DNA from: an uncultured Pseudomonadota bacterium
GTDB taxonomy: Bacteria > Pseudomonadota > Alphaproteobacteria > RF32 > CAG-239
Assembly: GCA_949295995.1 (NCBI GenBank)
Contig: CASFNK010000033.1
Location: 62,001 to 126,000, forward strand
Direction: 5' to 3'
DNA length: 64,000 nucleotides
The first letter of the stretch is position 1, and each line of letters starts with the position of its first letter. The position numbers were made by a program, and so were the translations under genes. This document shows, in pieces, positions 16,684 to 25,718 of this stretch. The notes beneath the pieces are model-generated. The model ran no database searches and had not been told where the DNA came from. It worked only from the letters and a program-made list of their open reading frames with translations.

Positions 16684-19600
16684 ATGAGTTCAAACAAAAA
16701 ACGCTATAATCCATTAAAAGTAACTTCCTCCTACCTATCGGAAGAAGCACAAACTCCCGCGGAAAAAATAATGGACGAAATACTTCCCTCCACCCCTATT
16801 ATTACCGACGACAACCTCAAAGATACCACTCAAATTATCCAACACCTTGAACAAACCCACGATAAGGAAGACGCTCAAAGTGCCGAAAAAGAACTCTTGG
16901 ACTTACTGGATAAATACTATAATGGTGATAGAGACGTTTCAAAAGAACTCCGCTATAAAAATAAAGAACAATATAAACAGCTCCTCATTCAAAAATTCAA
17001 ACAATGGGGCTTAATTTACATTGAAAAGAAACACTATGCCTTAAGCCGCCCCGAAAAACACTTAATCAGAATAGATTTTTACGGTACGGTCAACAAACCG
17101 CGCCCCGATCAAAAAAGTGAGGCTTATACTCAAAATTCAACTGTTTTTGGTGAAGAACTAAGCCGTAAAGAAAAAAAGAAAGCCAAAAACTCTTTAAACA
17201 ACGACCTTGTTCAAGCCCCCTCTTCTTCATTACAAGAAAAACCTAAATACTCACCGCAAGATTATGATTTAAGCACCTCGCCCACTTGGCGATTAATGCG
17301 CACTTTTCCGCGTTTTCACACCATTGAAAACAAAGTTCGCATTCAAATGGCTAAACAAGGACTTGCCCCCCAAATTTTACCCTACTTAAACGTCTATGAC
17401 TATTCTGATATTTTATACAATTATTACCAAAAACCCGAAACCCAAGAAGGCGAAAGTGTTAGGATTTTTTTAGGCGCTCGTCAGGCTTTTATCAAAGACT
17501 TGTTTAGAAAACACGCTGATTGGTTCAGAGATTACTTCAAACGCCATAATTATGACGAACGCTACGCCGAAGCCCTCATTAAATCAGCACAAAGAAAAGG
17601 TGTTACAGCCAATATAGAATTAAAGGATACTATGCAAGATTATATTTTTGAATATTTGCATAACCACAAACAAAACTTTATCTTATTTACACAACAAGAA
17701 ATACATAAAGGTAAACACACCACCGAAATTTTAGAAAGACTTAACAATCCTAACACTACTCTGACCGATGAAATGAAAAATTTTCTTTCAGAGAATAAGT
17801 CCCAATTTCAAAGTTATCTCAAAAGAAAATATATTACCAGCCACCTACTCAACGCCACATTTGAAGTATTAGACGATAGAGGAATTCCTTTTTACCTCAA
17901 AGAGAATCTTCGAAGTTTTATCGTATCTTCCCCTAATGAGTTTAAAAACTTCATCTTACAAAAGGGGTTCTCGGAAAGAGAGTATGAGGTTATGAAGGAA
18001 CGAATAAAAAACAAACCACCCAAAGGTAAATTGGAAAATTTAATTAACTCTTACGCAAAACAAAACTTAGAAAAATTTCAGAACTTTTTAGTATCCGAAA
18101 ATCGTGATGAAAATTACATCAAATTTGCCATCAACAGTCTCAAACGACCACTTATTCCCGAATACGTCAGAGAAAGCCTGTATAATTTTATTTTAAGTAA
18201 AGGCCACTCACCATTAAGCCAACAACTTCAACAAGAAGGCATTACGCGCGAAAACTTTGCATCAGTAAAAGAATACATTTTACAGCACCGCAAAGAATAC
18301 AGTGAATTTTTCAAACAAAACAATATCTTAACCTATCAGGAGCTCAACGAGCAATACACAGATATTACAAACTTTATTATAAAAACACAAAATATACCGT
18401 CTTACATCAAAAATTTTGCCCAACAGTTTATTCGTCGCAATCAAACCGTTTTCCGCTATTGGTATTCTAATTTCAGAGTCCGCCAACACCAAAAAGATGC
18501 GGAAAAGAAGCATAAAAACATTATGGAAAAAGGTCTTTCTGAAAACGATTTCAAAGAAGTATCAACTTTTATCAAAGAGCGCCTGGATATTTTTAGTGAA
18601 TACTGCCAAGGGAAAGGGCTCAGTTTAACGCCTCAAGAGCTTCAATTAATATTTAATCAGGGAAATTTCCTCAATTCTCAAGAACTAAACAAATTTCCAA
18701 ACAAAGAAACCATTGGGACAATGCGTAATCTGCTGGAACAATTTATTCGACGCAACGGCTACATTTATCGGAATTCACTCATACAACAGCACATTCACGC
18801 CAAAGAAAATGAAGCAGATATCATCTTAAAAAAAATCGCTCAACAAGGCATCACCTCAACCACGCTCGCAATAGCTCACAAATTTATATTAAACAACAAA
18901 CCCCTGTTTAATAATGATTTCTACAACAGTTCCGATGCCCAAAATTATAGTCAGGATATTATCGCCAACTTACTGGAAAATACCGCCAATAAAGATATTT
19001 TACAAATTTCAAAAAATTTCATTTTACAACGTCCCAAGGAGTTTGAAACTTTTATCCAAGCCCCTAAAAACATTGAAAATTATCTCTCAAATATAACCCA
19101 AAAGCTGGAGGCATCACAAAATAAAGGCGATGTAGCATTTTGGGGAATGCAATATATTACCCAAAACCAAGATGATTTTCTGCAATACTTAAGTAATGAA
19201 AAAATCGGTTCTGAAAACATTGAGAACATAAAAAATCAATTATCAATACAATCATTATCACAAAACATTAAAATGATTTTTGAAAAAGACAATTTAACAC
19301 TACAATTTAATGATGGAAATATGATAAAAACAATCATTTCCGTACACCACATTAAAGCCGTACAAGACAGCATTGAAGAAGATATCCCTATTTTTCCCAA
19401 AGGAACGAACCAAGAACCCATAAAACCAGATTTTCTATATATGCCTAACTTAGCCGCAGCCAACTATTTTAAGAATTTAAGCGCGGTCATTGACGATCCT
19501 TACCATATTCGCTTTTTCCACGGTATGGATAAAACCGAAAAATTTGATAACACAGAACGTTACATTGGTCGCATTTATCCCCAAAATCAGCATATTGTCT

Positions 19601-19782
19601 TTTTTGGCGGTCTGGATCCTCAAGATCAGCTCTTTTATGATTATACGCATGATGAACGTACCAAACGTTACCAAAGACACACAGAAAAGATGATACAATT
19701 AAACGAAGAACAAGCCAAACAAGATAGTTTAAGTCCGGAAATGAGATTTTACATTATCACCGGCAGCCGCCAAGGACGATAA
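16684..19782 (+). CDS. Large repeat protein with C-terminal HNH-like domain; probable polymorphic toxin
   Basis: The 1032-residue protein has no signal peptide. Residues 1-250 are charged and mostly helical. From about 255 to 860 at least eleven degenerate helical repeats share a core like FIxxNxxxFxxF (for example FIVSSPNEFKNFI, FIRRNQTVFRYWY, FILQRPKEFETFI, YITQNQDDFLQYL). The C-terminal part has H888-H889 (SVHHIKAV), N931 (FKNLSAV) and H941/H946 (DPYHIRFFHG), the order of an HNH nuclease with a longer insert before the asparagine. A SUKH-type immunity gene follows one base after the stop. Repeat stalk, toxin tip and adjacent immunity gene fit a polymorphic toxin. Nuclease activity and export route are inferred. 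Confidence 0.65.
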   Translation: MSSNKKRYNPLKVTSSYLSEEAQTPAEKIMDEILPSTPIITDDNLKDTTQIIQHLEQTHDKEDAQSAEKELLDLLDKYYNGDRDVSKELRYKNKEQYKQLLIQKFKQWGLIYIEKKHYALSRPEKHLIRIDFYGTVNKPRPDQKSEAYTQNSTVFGEELSRKEKKKAKNSLNNDLVQAPSSSLQEKPKYSPQDYDLSTSPTWRLMRTFPRFHTIENKVRIQMAKQGLAPQILPYLNVYDYSDILYNYYQKPETQEGESVRIFLGARQAFIKDLFRKHADWFRDYFKRHNYDERYAEALIKSAQRKGVTANIELKDTMQDYIFEYLHNHKQNFILFTQQEIHKGKHTTEILERLNNPNTTLTDEMKNFLSENKSQFQSYLKRKYITSHLLNATFEVLDDRGIPFYLKENLRSFIVSSPNEFKNFILQKGFSEREYEVMKERIKNKPPKGKLENLINSYAKQNLEKFQNFLVSENRDENYIKFAINSLKRPLIPEYVRESLYNFILSKGHSPLSQQLQQEGITRENFASVKEYILQHRKEYSEFFKQNNILTYQELNEQYTDITNFIIKTQNIPSYIKNFAQQFIRRNQTVFRYWYSNFRVRQHQKDAEKKHKNIMEKGLSENDFKEVSTFIKERLDIFSEYCQGKGLSLTPQELQLIFNQGNFLNSQELNKFPNKETIGTMRNLLEQFIRRNGYIYRNSLIQQHIHAKENEADIILKKIAQQGITSTTLAIAHKFILNNKPLFNNDFYNSSDAQNYSQDIIANLLENTANKDILQISKNFILQRPKEFETFIQAPKNIENYLSNITQKLEASQNKGDVAFWGMQYITQNQDDFLQYLSNEKIGSENIENIKNQLSIQSLSQNIKMIFEKDNLTLQFNDGNMIKTIISVHHIKAVQDSIEEDIPIFPKGTNQEPIKPDFLYMPNLAAANYFKNLSAVIDDPYHIRFFHGMDKTEKFDNTERYIGRIYPQNQHIVFFGGLDPQDQLFYDYTHDERTKRYQRHTEKMIQLNEEQAKQDSLSPEMRFYIITGSRQGR

Positions 19783-19783
19783 A

Positions 19784-20200
19784 ATGCTCACTCTTTTACA
19801 ACGCATTAAAAATAAAATTCACCCCTCAAAAGAAGAGCCGCTGACTCAGGGATTAATCTCTCAAGCCTCGCAAATTTTAGCTCACCACCATATTGCCTCT
19901 ATTCCGAGAGATTACCTCCATTTTCTACATTTTTGTAATGGTATTCAATATCAAGATGCTTGGCTATTAGGAATTTTTGAAGACCATTCCCGAAACAATG
20001 ATATTTGTCGTTTTAACCTCCAAATTTCACACCCTTTGTCAAAAGACATCATTTTTTTAGGCTTTGATGAATTTGACTTACTTGGATATAATCAGCAATG
20101 GAACACTTATCAAATCATTGACAAAGACGATTTTGAGGTGCTAGAAGAATATCAGGACTTAGAAACGGCATTAAATTATATATTGAAGATAGAAGCATGA
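19784..20200 (+). CDS. SUKH (SMI1/KNR4)-family immunity-like protein
   Basis: The 138-residue product has the SUKH pattern: IPRDYLHFLHFCNGIQ, then a strand-rich middle ending in DIIFLGFDEFDLLGYN, and a helix DLETALNYILKI. SUKH proteins are a major immunity superfamily in polymorphic toxin systems and often pair with nucleases. It lies one base after the HNH-like gene. Its stop overlaps the start of tsaC in ATGA. The likely role is neutralising the toxin in the producing cell, which I infer from position and family. Confidence 0.75.
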   Translation: MLTLLQRIKNKIHPSKEEPLTQGLISQASQILAHHHIASIPRDYLHFLHFCNGIQYQDAWLLGIFEDHSRNNDICRFNLQISHPLSKDIIFLGFDEFDLLGYNQQWNTYQIIDKDDFEVLEEYQDLETALNYILKIEA

Positions 20201-21144
20201 GTAATATTTATGACATATCAGCAGAAAACATCACAAAGGCCGCCGACGTAATCAAAAATGGTGGTCTTGTTGCATTTCCGACTGAAACAGTTTATGGGCT
20301 GGGAGCAAATGTATATCTCTCAAACGCTGTTGCCCGCATTTTTTCAGCTAAGCAACGCCCGCAATTTGACCCTTTGATTTCCCACATTGCCGACATTAAT
20401 TTCTTACCTGAATATGCCCAAACAGATGATAGAGCGATGAATCTCGCACGTCATTTTTGGCCGGGTCCGCTAACTTTAATTTTAAAACGAAAAGACGACA
20501 ATCCGGCAATCGACTTGGCCTGCTCGGGTTTGCCCAATATAGCGGTCAGGATGCCGTCTCACCCAGTTGCTTTAGAACTTATCAAAGAAAGCGGCGTACC
20601 CATTGTTGCCCCATCAGCTAATAAATTTAAATCCATCAGTCCGACGACGGCCTATCATGTTCAAGAAAGTCTAGGCGACAAAGTTGATATGATATTAGAC
20701 GGTGGGCAATGTGCAGTAGGTGTAGAATCCACCATTATTGATGTAACCGGTAAACAAGTTGTTCTGCTTCGCGCCGGAGGAACAACACTGGAAACCTTGG
20801 AAGACTTTTTAAATGAGCAAATTCTCATCTCGCACGGCAATCCAGATCAACCAAGTGCTCCGGGACAACTCCTCAAACACTATGCCCCTAGCAAACCTTT
20901 AAGAATTAATGCCTTATCACGACAAGAAGGTGAATTTTACATTGGATTTGGCGATGTTTCCGCCTCGGATATTAACTTATCACCGACCGCAAACTTGGAA
21001 GAAGCCGCCAGTCGCTTATTTGCTTTTTTGCGTTTTGCCGACCGCAAACCGGGTTACAGTGGTATTTGTATATCGCCTATTCCCATGAAAGGCTTAGGCT
21101 TAGCCATCAACGACCGTATTAAACGCGCAGCTTACAAAGAATAA
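20197..21144 (+). CDS. tsaC: L-threonylcarbamoyladenylate synthase (Sua5/TsaC)
   Basis: This enzyme makes threonylcarbamoyl-AMP from threonine, bicarbonate and ATP for the t6A modification of tRNAs that read ANN codons. The YrdC domain spans about residues 10-200, with FPTETVYGLGAN, SAKQRPQFDPLI and PSANKFKSISPT. The C-terminal Sua5-type domain follows after AGTTLETLEDF, making this the long, two-domain form (315 residues). Its ATG overlaps the immunity gene stop, so translation is probably coupled. The trmN6-like gene follows 2 bp later. Confidence 0.94.
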   Translation: MSNIYDISAENITKAADVIKNGGLVAFPTETVYGLGANVYLSNAVARIFSAKQRPQFDPLISHIADINFLPEYAQTDDRAMNLARHFWPGPLTLILKRKDDNPAIDLACSGLPNIAVRMPSHPVALELIKESGVPIVAPSANKFKSISPTTAYHVQESLGDKVDMILDGGQCAVGVESTIIDVTGKQVVLLRAGGTTLETLEDFLNEQILISHGNPDQPSAPGQLLKHYAPSKPLRINALSRQEGEFYIGFGDVSASDINLSPTANLEEAASRLFAFLRFADRKPGYSGICISPIPMKGLGLAINDRIKRAAYKE

Positions 21145-21146
21145 AT

Positions 21147-21914
21147 ATGACAACGGATATTGCCACGCTTCCACATACCAACGATTACCTGTTGGATAAG
21201 AAAGTAAAAATATTTCAACCCGTTAACGGATACCGAGCCTCCACGGACGCCGTATTGGTTTCGTCTCTAATTTCCAAAGTAAAAAGCACCGATAAAATAT
21301 TAGATGTCGGTTCGGGAACGGGAGCAATTTCTTTGTGCCTAGCCTCACGTTTTCAAGCAATACGCCCGCAAATTTTGGGTTTAGAATTACAATCCGAGTT
21401 ATGTATGCTTTCCAACAAAAGTTCTCAAGCCAACGGTTTTTCAGAATATTTAAGCTATCAGAATGCAGACATTCGGCAAAAATTAACAGACTTGCAACCT
21501 TGTAGCTTTCAGCATGTCATTAGCAATCCGCCTTATAGCGAGCGCGATATGCCCTCCCCCAATCCCAGCAAAGCAGTAGCACACAATCACCAAGGAATAA
21601 CCCTTGTAGAGTGGTTGCACTTCTGCCTCAAAATGACGGCGCCACAAGGACATTTATACCTCATAAACCGAGCAGGAGCGATTAGCGAAATATTATCATT
21701 TTTGCAAGGAAAAGCCGGAGCTATAAAAATAATTCCGCTTTTTTCCAAACAAGGCCAAGTAGCGAAACGTGTTATGATAACGGCTCAAAAAGATTCCAAA
21801 GCACCGACACAAATTTTTCCGGGACTCATCACGCATAACCACGATGGTACTTACACACCTCAAACCCGACAAATTTTGCGTACCGGCAAAGGCTTTTTTG
21901 ATACTTTAAGCTAG
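21147..21914 (+). CDS. TrmN6-like tRNA (adenine-N6) methyltransferase
   Basis: The protein is a class I S-adenosylmethionine-dependent methyltransferase. GYRASTDAVLV at the N-terminus is typical of the tRNA1(Val) A37 N6-methyltransferase group. ILDVGSGTGAISLCLA is the cofactor-binding motif, and SNPPYSE is the N6-adenine catalytic motif. Length (255 residues) fits TrmN6/YfiC. It is two bases downstream of tsaC, another tRNA-modification gene. Its stop overlaps the stop of the convergent GGDEF gene in the palindrome CTAG. Confidence 0.87.
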   Translation: MTTDIATLPHTNDYLLDKKVKIFQPVNGYRASTDAVLVSSLISKVKSTDKILDVGSGTGAISLCLASRFQAIRPQILGLELQSELCMLSNKSSQANGFSEYLSYQNADIRQKLTDLQPCSFQHVISNPPYSERDMPSPNPSKAVAHNHQGITLVEWLHFCLKMTAPQGHLYLINRAGAISEILSFLQGKAGAIKIIPLFSKQGQVAKRVMITAQKDSKAPTQIFPGLITHNHDGTYTPQTRQILRTGKGFFDTLS

Positions 21915-23014
21915 AGCCCGAAAATTTGCATCCGATTTCCGCCTTCTTTTTGTGCTTTTTGCAAAGATAAAATTGCCTGTTCAATTAATTTTTTGGCAGA
22001 TGTTGCTGGTTCAGGAAAGACGCTCACACCGATAGAAACCGAAATCTTATGATTTGTAAAATTATCCGCCACAGGTTCCCTAAACAGGGCCTGAATTTTA
22101 CTCAGTTCCAATTTTAAGGTTTCTTCATCCATAACATCGGGTAAAAGAATCCAAAAATGATATTTCAAACCACTTCCGACAGTATAAGTTTTTCGCAAAG
22201 TAAGCATCAACTTTTCAGCTAATTTCCGTAAAATAAGTTCATGCATACCGATAGACTTAAAAGCCTTAAAATTATCAATAGCCACACCGACGACCGCCAC
22301 CATATTACGTTTTTGCCGCACATCTTTATAATTTTCGTAATTAACAATAACTTGTACTCTATCTTCAAACAAGTAGAAATTAGGGAGTCCTGTTATCTGG
22401 TCATACATATTGAGAGCAGTAGATGTTTTACTCCCAATACGTTCGCCAATCAAAATAAAAGTAAAATGCTGATTATCAAAAAGATACATCGCTTCAAATT
22501 TAGCTTTAACTTGCTTATGCGCGCCATACACGAGATTAATTTCCATAGCGCCGTTGTTAGTAAGCATTTCTCCAATATTTTTAGCCAAAAAATCCCAATC
22601 TTCTTTAGCGACAAATCTTAAAAATTTCTGATGTAAAATATCCTCAATATTAGGACACTCCAACAATTTTAAAAAAGTATTATTAGCATACTCTATTTTA
22701 TCATCACGGATAATTACGAAAGGTCTGTCTGAACGACGAAACACTTTTTCGACCACATCACGCAACCGCACGTCCGTTTCATCTAAAAAAGAGGGGAGTA
22801 AAGAAATTTCACCTGTTTTTTTATATTCTGTTTTATTAGGAAAAAATTGAGTTTGTTGAATCTGATTATCGGGTTGAATTGAATTTAAGTTTTCTAAGTC
22901 TTCCAAACCAAAGACATACTCTTCCGAGAGATTTCCCTCGAAATGAGAGGCATCAGAATTTTCATCATTTAAATTTTCTAAAAAATCAATACTTGTATTA
23001 TCCAAAGCTCTCAT
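21911..23014 (-). CDS. PAS protein with degenerate GGDEF domain
   Basis: Residues about 95-200 resemble a PAS sensor domain (DRPFVIIRDDKIEYANNTFLKL region). The C-terminal 170 residues resemble a GGDEF domain, with NMYDQITGLPNFYLFEDRV at its start and HKISVSIGVSVFPE near its end. The catalytic GGDEF loop is absent; the matching place reads GLKYHFWILLPD. Diguanylate cyclase activity is therefore unlikely, and a binding or signalling role is more probable. I chose the ATG at 23014 over an upstream TTG. It is divergent from the pseudokinase gene. Confidence 0.75.
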   Translation of the reverse strand: MRALDNTSIDFLENLNDENSDASHFEGNLSEEYVFGLEDLENLNSIQPDNQIQQTQFFPNKTEYKKTGEISLLPSFLDETDVRLRDVVEKVFRRSDRPFVIIRDDKIEYANNTFLKLLECPNIEDILHQKFLRFVAKEDWDFLAKNIGEMLTNNGAMEINLVYGAHKQVKAKFEAMYLFDNQHFTFILIGERIGSKTSTALNMYDQITGLPNFYLFEDRVQVIVNYENYKDVRQKRNMVAVVGVAIDNFKAFKSIGMHELILRKLAEKLMLTLRKTYTVGSGLKYHFWILLPDVMDEETLKLELSKIQALFREPVADNFTNHKISVSIGVSVFPEPATSAKKLIEQAILSLQKAQKEGGNRMQIFGL

Positions 23015-23137
23015 ATCAATAAAACATAGCAAACATTAAACAATATAATTTATATTAGCGGTATTTTTACAAAAAACAAAAAATATTTGTGTTTTATTAA
23101 CCCTTATTATTATATAAAATAAGGAGATAAAAATAAA

Positions 23138-23155
23138 ATGAAAGCAAAAACCTGA
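23138..23155 (+). CDS. Five-codon leader reading frame overlapping the pseudokinase start
   Basis: ATG at 23138 follows AAGGAGATAAAAATAAA and reads M-K-A-K-T before TGA at 23153-23155. That stop shares its last base with the ATG of the pseudokinase gene. The only good ribosome site is in front of this small frame, so it may bring ribosomes to the larger gene. The peptide itself is unlikely to have a function. Confidence 0.35.
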   Translation: MKAKT

Positions 23156-25197
23156 TGACTGAAGAAGATACAGAACAGGCACAAGATACGATTCAAGAAC
23201 CTGAGGTAATAGAAAATTTTCCAGGTGGAGGAAAAGACAATGTGTACGTCCTAAAAGAAAGATATACCATTGATTTTTCTTCACCTTTGGCGTGGCTTGA
23301 CAGCAACGGCGGCAAAGCATACAAAGTTGAAGATAAAATCAATGACAAGAAAGAACTATTTGCCCTAATTTGTAATAATTTCACCTCTCCACGCAGTTCT
23401 TTACTTCCTTATTTAAAATCCATTGACCATCCGTCCATAATGAAATTGGTCGAATACGGAGTAGTCAGTTATACAAAAGAAAAATCCCGGAACATGGCTC
23501 TAATATACGAGGTTCCGCAAGGCGGACGTGTAATTGATGAGCAAGGAGCATATACGCTAAAGAATCAGCCGGACAAATTTAAAACTTTATTATTATCGAT
23601 GTTATCGGCAGTAGAGACCCTCAAAGGATATGGCGTAACACATCGGGCGATACGCTCTGACAACATTTTTTATAAAGATGAAGCAAGGGAACATTTGGTT
23701 ATAGGTGATTGTCTGGCCACTTTTCCGGCATACAATCAACCTGCAGCATTTGAAACCATAGAAAGCCTAATGGCTCAAAAAGAAGGTCGCGGTAACGGTT
23801 CTGAGAAAGATGACATTTATGCGGCAGGTGTTGTAGGATTACAGTTATATCTAGGACACACGTTTTTTGATGAGATACCGGAAAAAGAAGTATTGCGCCT
23901 AAAATTAAAAAAAGGCAGCTATTCTGCACTTTTAGGAAACGATAAAATCTCCGCCCACTACGCTACAATCTTCAGAGGTCTTCTGAACGACAATGAAGAA
24001 GAAAGATGGACCTACGCACAAACTTATAATATGTTGGAAGGAAAGCAAGGAAACTCTCAACCCAACACCATAGAGCGCCCGAAAAAATCCCTAACCATAA
24101 ATAATGAAAAAGTTTACAATATAACGGAAGTTGCTTACGCCTTACTACAAAATCCAGAGGAAGGATACGACCTATTAAAATCTGGAAAAATCAGCGACTG
24201 GATAAAGAACGGCTTAGAAAATGAAAAACTGAACACCCAAATAGAAAAACTAATCCATACCAATTCAGAAAATACCACAAGTCGGGAATTGCTGATATCC
24301 AGACTTTGTATAATGCTTGCGCCGCATTTGCCAATAAAGTACAAAACGTTATGGTTATTCCCCGGAGGTATTCCCAAAGCCATATTTTTAGCCATAAGGA
24401 ACAAAGAAAATCTAAGTATTTATTATGATTTGTTCAATTCTGACTTAATTAAGCTGTGGTATCAAGAACAAAGCAATATCAGAGCTCCAGCAAACAGCGG
24501 AGAATTTAAAAGTTATATCAGCCGCCGCGATATGGGATATGGAATTGACCGCATCATGTATGACTTTGATGAAGACTTACCTTGCATAAGCCCTCTTCTC
24601 GGGGAAGAATTTGTCAATAGTGCTCCTCGTATTCTACGAGCATTAGACCATACTTATGAACACACTAAAGTTACTTCCATGCCTTATGATAGAAACATTA
24701 TGGCTTTTTTGCGTTGCAAAATGGGTAAAAAAATTGATGGTATCTTAACGGATTTAAACACCGGAAGAGAAGCTCTGCAAGCCAGTGCTATCTTACGTTT
24801 ATATACGGATATGCAAAACAAGTATGGTCCCACGCAACTTCCGAACTTAGCCAAATGGCTGGTAAGTGCTTGTATGCTCACCATAAAGAGTTATCACAAT
24901 ATCAAATATCAAAAATACCTCGAAAGAGAGGTTCTAAAAATTCATAAAAATGGAAAACTCTACGAGATTACTGAAATCATAGAAAATGAGGAAGCAAGAC
25001 AAAAAGACAGCATAGATTATGCTAATGCCTTAAAGAACGCCAACTTATTAATAAGCGAAAAAAATAATCTTCAAAACAATACAGCCAAATGGGATGACGA
25101 AGCCCGTGAAGTGGCAATGCGTTTTGCCAATATTTTAGCCGTATTAACAATGATTTCTTCTTTTGTACTAAACCTTTTCTTTTGGATATTAAAATGA
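23155..25197 (+). CDS. Membrane-anchored protein-kinase-like pseudokinase
   Basis: Residues about 40-300 follow the layout of a serine/threonine kinase. IMKLVEYGVVSY, ALIYEVPQGGRV, THRAIRSDNIFY and EKDDIYAAGVVGLQLYLG match successive kinase segments. Three key residues are replaced: the strand-3 lysine position is C73, the catalytic loop reads HRA at 163-165, and DFG reads GDC at 184-186. N170 is kept. ATP-dependent transfer is thus unlikely. Residues 320-640 are a helical region of unknown type. One hydrophobic helix ends the protein (ILAVLTMISSFVLNLFF). It overlaps the next gene in ATGA. Confidence 0.65.
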   Translation: MTEEDTEQAQDTIQEPEVIENFPGGGKDNVYVLKERYTIDFSSPLAWLDSNGGKAYKVEDKINDKKELFALICNNFTSPRSSLLPYLKSIDHPSIMKLVEYGVVSYTKEKSRNMALIYEVPQGGRVIDEQGAYTLKNQPDKFKTLLLSMLSAVETLKGYGVTHRAIRSDNIFYKDEAREHLVIGDCLATFPAYNQPAAFETIESLMAQKEGRGNGSEKDDIYAAGVVGLQLYLGHTFFDEIPEKEVLRLKLKKGSYSALLGNDKISAHYATIFRGLLNDNEEERWTYAQTYNMLEGKQGNSQPNTIERPKKSLTINNEKVYNITEVAYALLQNPEEGYDLLKSGKISDWIKNGLENEKLNTQIEKLIHTNSENTTSRELLISRLCIMLAPHLPIKYKTLWLFPGGIPKAIFLAIRNKENLSIYYDLFNSDLIKLWYQEQSNIRAPANSGEFKSYISRRDMGYGIDRIMYDFDEDLPCISPLLGEEFVNSAPRILRALDHTYEHTKVTSMPYDRNIMAFLRCKMGKKIDGILTDLNTGREALQASAILRLYTDMQNKYGPTQLPNLAKWLVSACMLTIKSYHNIKYQKYLEREVLKIHKNGKLYEITEIIENEEARQKDSIDYANALKNANLLISEKNNLQNNTAKWDDEAREVAMRFANILAVLTMISSFVLNLFFWILK

Positions 25198-25706
25198 GTA
25201 AACTAAACCAAATCAAGCCTCCGCGCAGACTCCCCAATCAAAGAGGAGCAAATTTTCGTCTGAATTTACTTCAAAAAATACTATTAATTATAGCTCTCTT
25301 GATTGCAGTTATAACCACACTTCCGGTAATGGTGGTTTTATTAATCGGACTTCTTCCGACATTCACAATCATGATAACCGATAAAAACAACACCAACAAA
25401 CTCATCATCGTCGGATGTTTCAATTTAGCAGGTGTCTTTATTTACCTTTTCCATGTTATAAGTAACTTTACAATAAGAGATGCCTTTTTTATCTTCAGCG
25501 ACATTTTTAATTTAATAATAATGCTGGGATCTGCGGGATTAGGATTAATAGTTTATTTGGAAGTTCCCAATTTATTCATATATATATATAAAGTAATGGT
25601 GCAAAAACGTCTCAAAACCATAGACAGCCAACTGGATAAATTAGCGGAAGACTGGGGCGAAGGAATAAAAGGAACCGGAACATCTTTACCAAGCGAAACC
25701 CAATAA
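25194..25706 (+). CDS. Hypothetical membrane protein, partner of the pseudokinase
   Basis: The 170-residue protein has three to four hydrophobic helices between about residues 20 and 130 and a charged C-terminal tail. I recognise no family. The ATG at 25194 overlaps the pseudokinase stop (ATGA), so translation is probably coupled and the two products may act together in the inner membrane. The stop lies 12 bp from the end of the convergent rpoH gene. Confidence 0.6.
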   Translation: MSKLNQIKPPRRLPNQRGANFRLNLLQKILLIIALLIAVITTLPVMVVLLIGLLPTFTIMITDKNNTNKLIIVGCFNLAGVFIYLFHVISNFTIRDAFFIFSDIFNLIIMLGSAGLGLIVYLEVPNLFIYIYKVMVQKRLKTIDSQLDKLAEDWGEGIKGTGTSLPSETQ

Positions 25707-25718
25707 GACATCTGAAAA

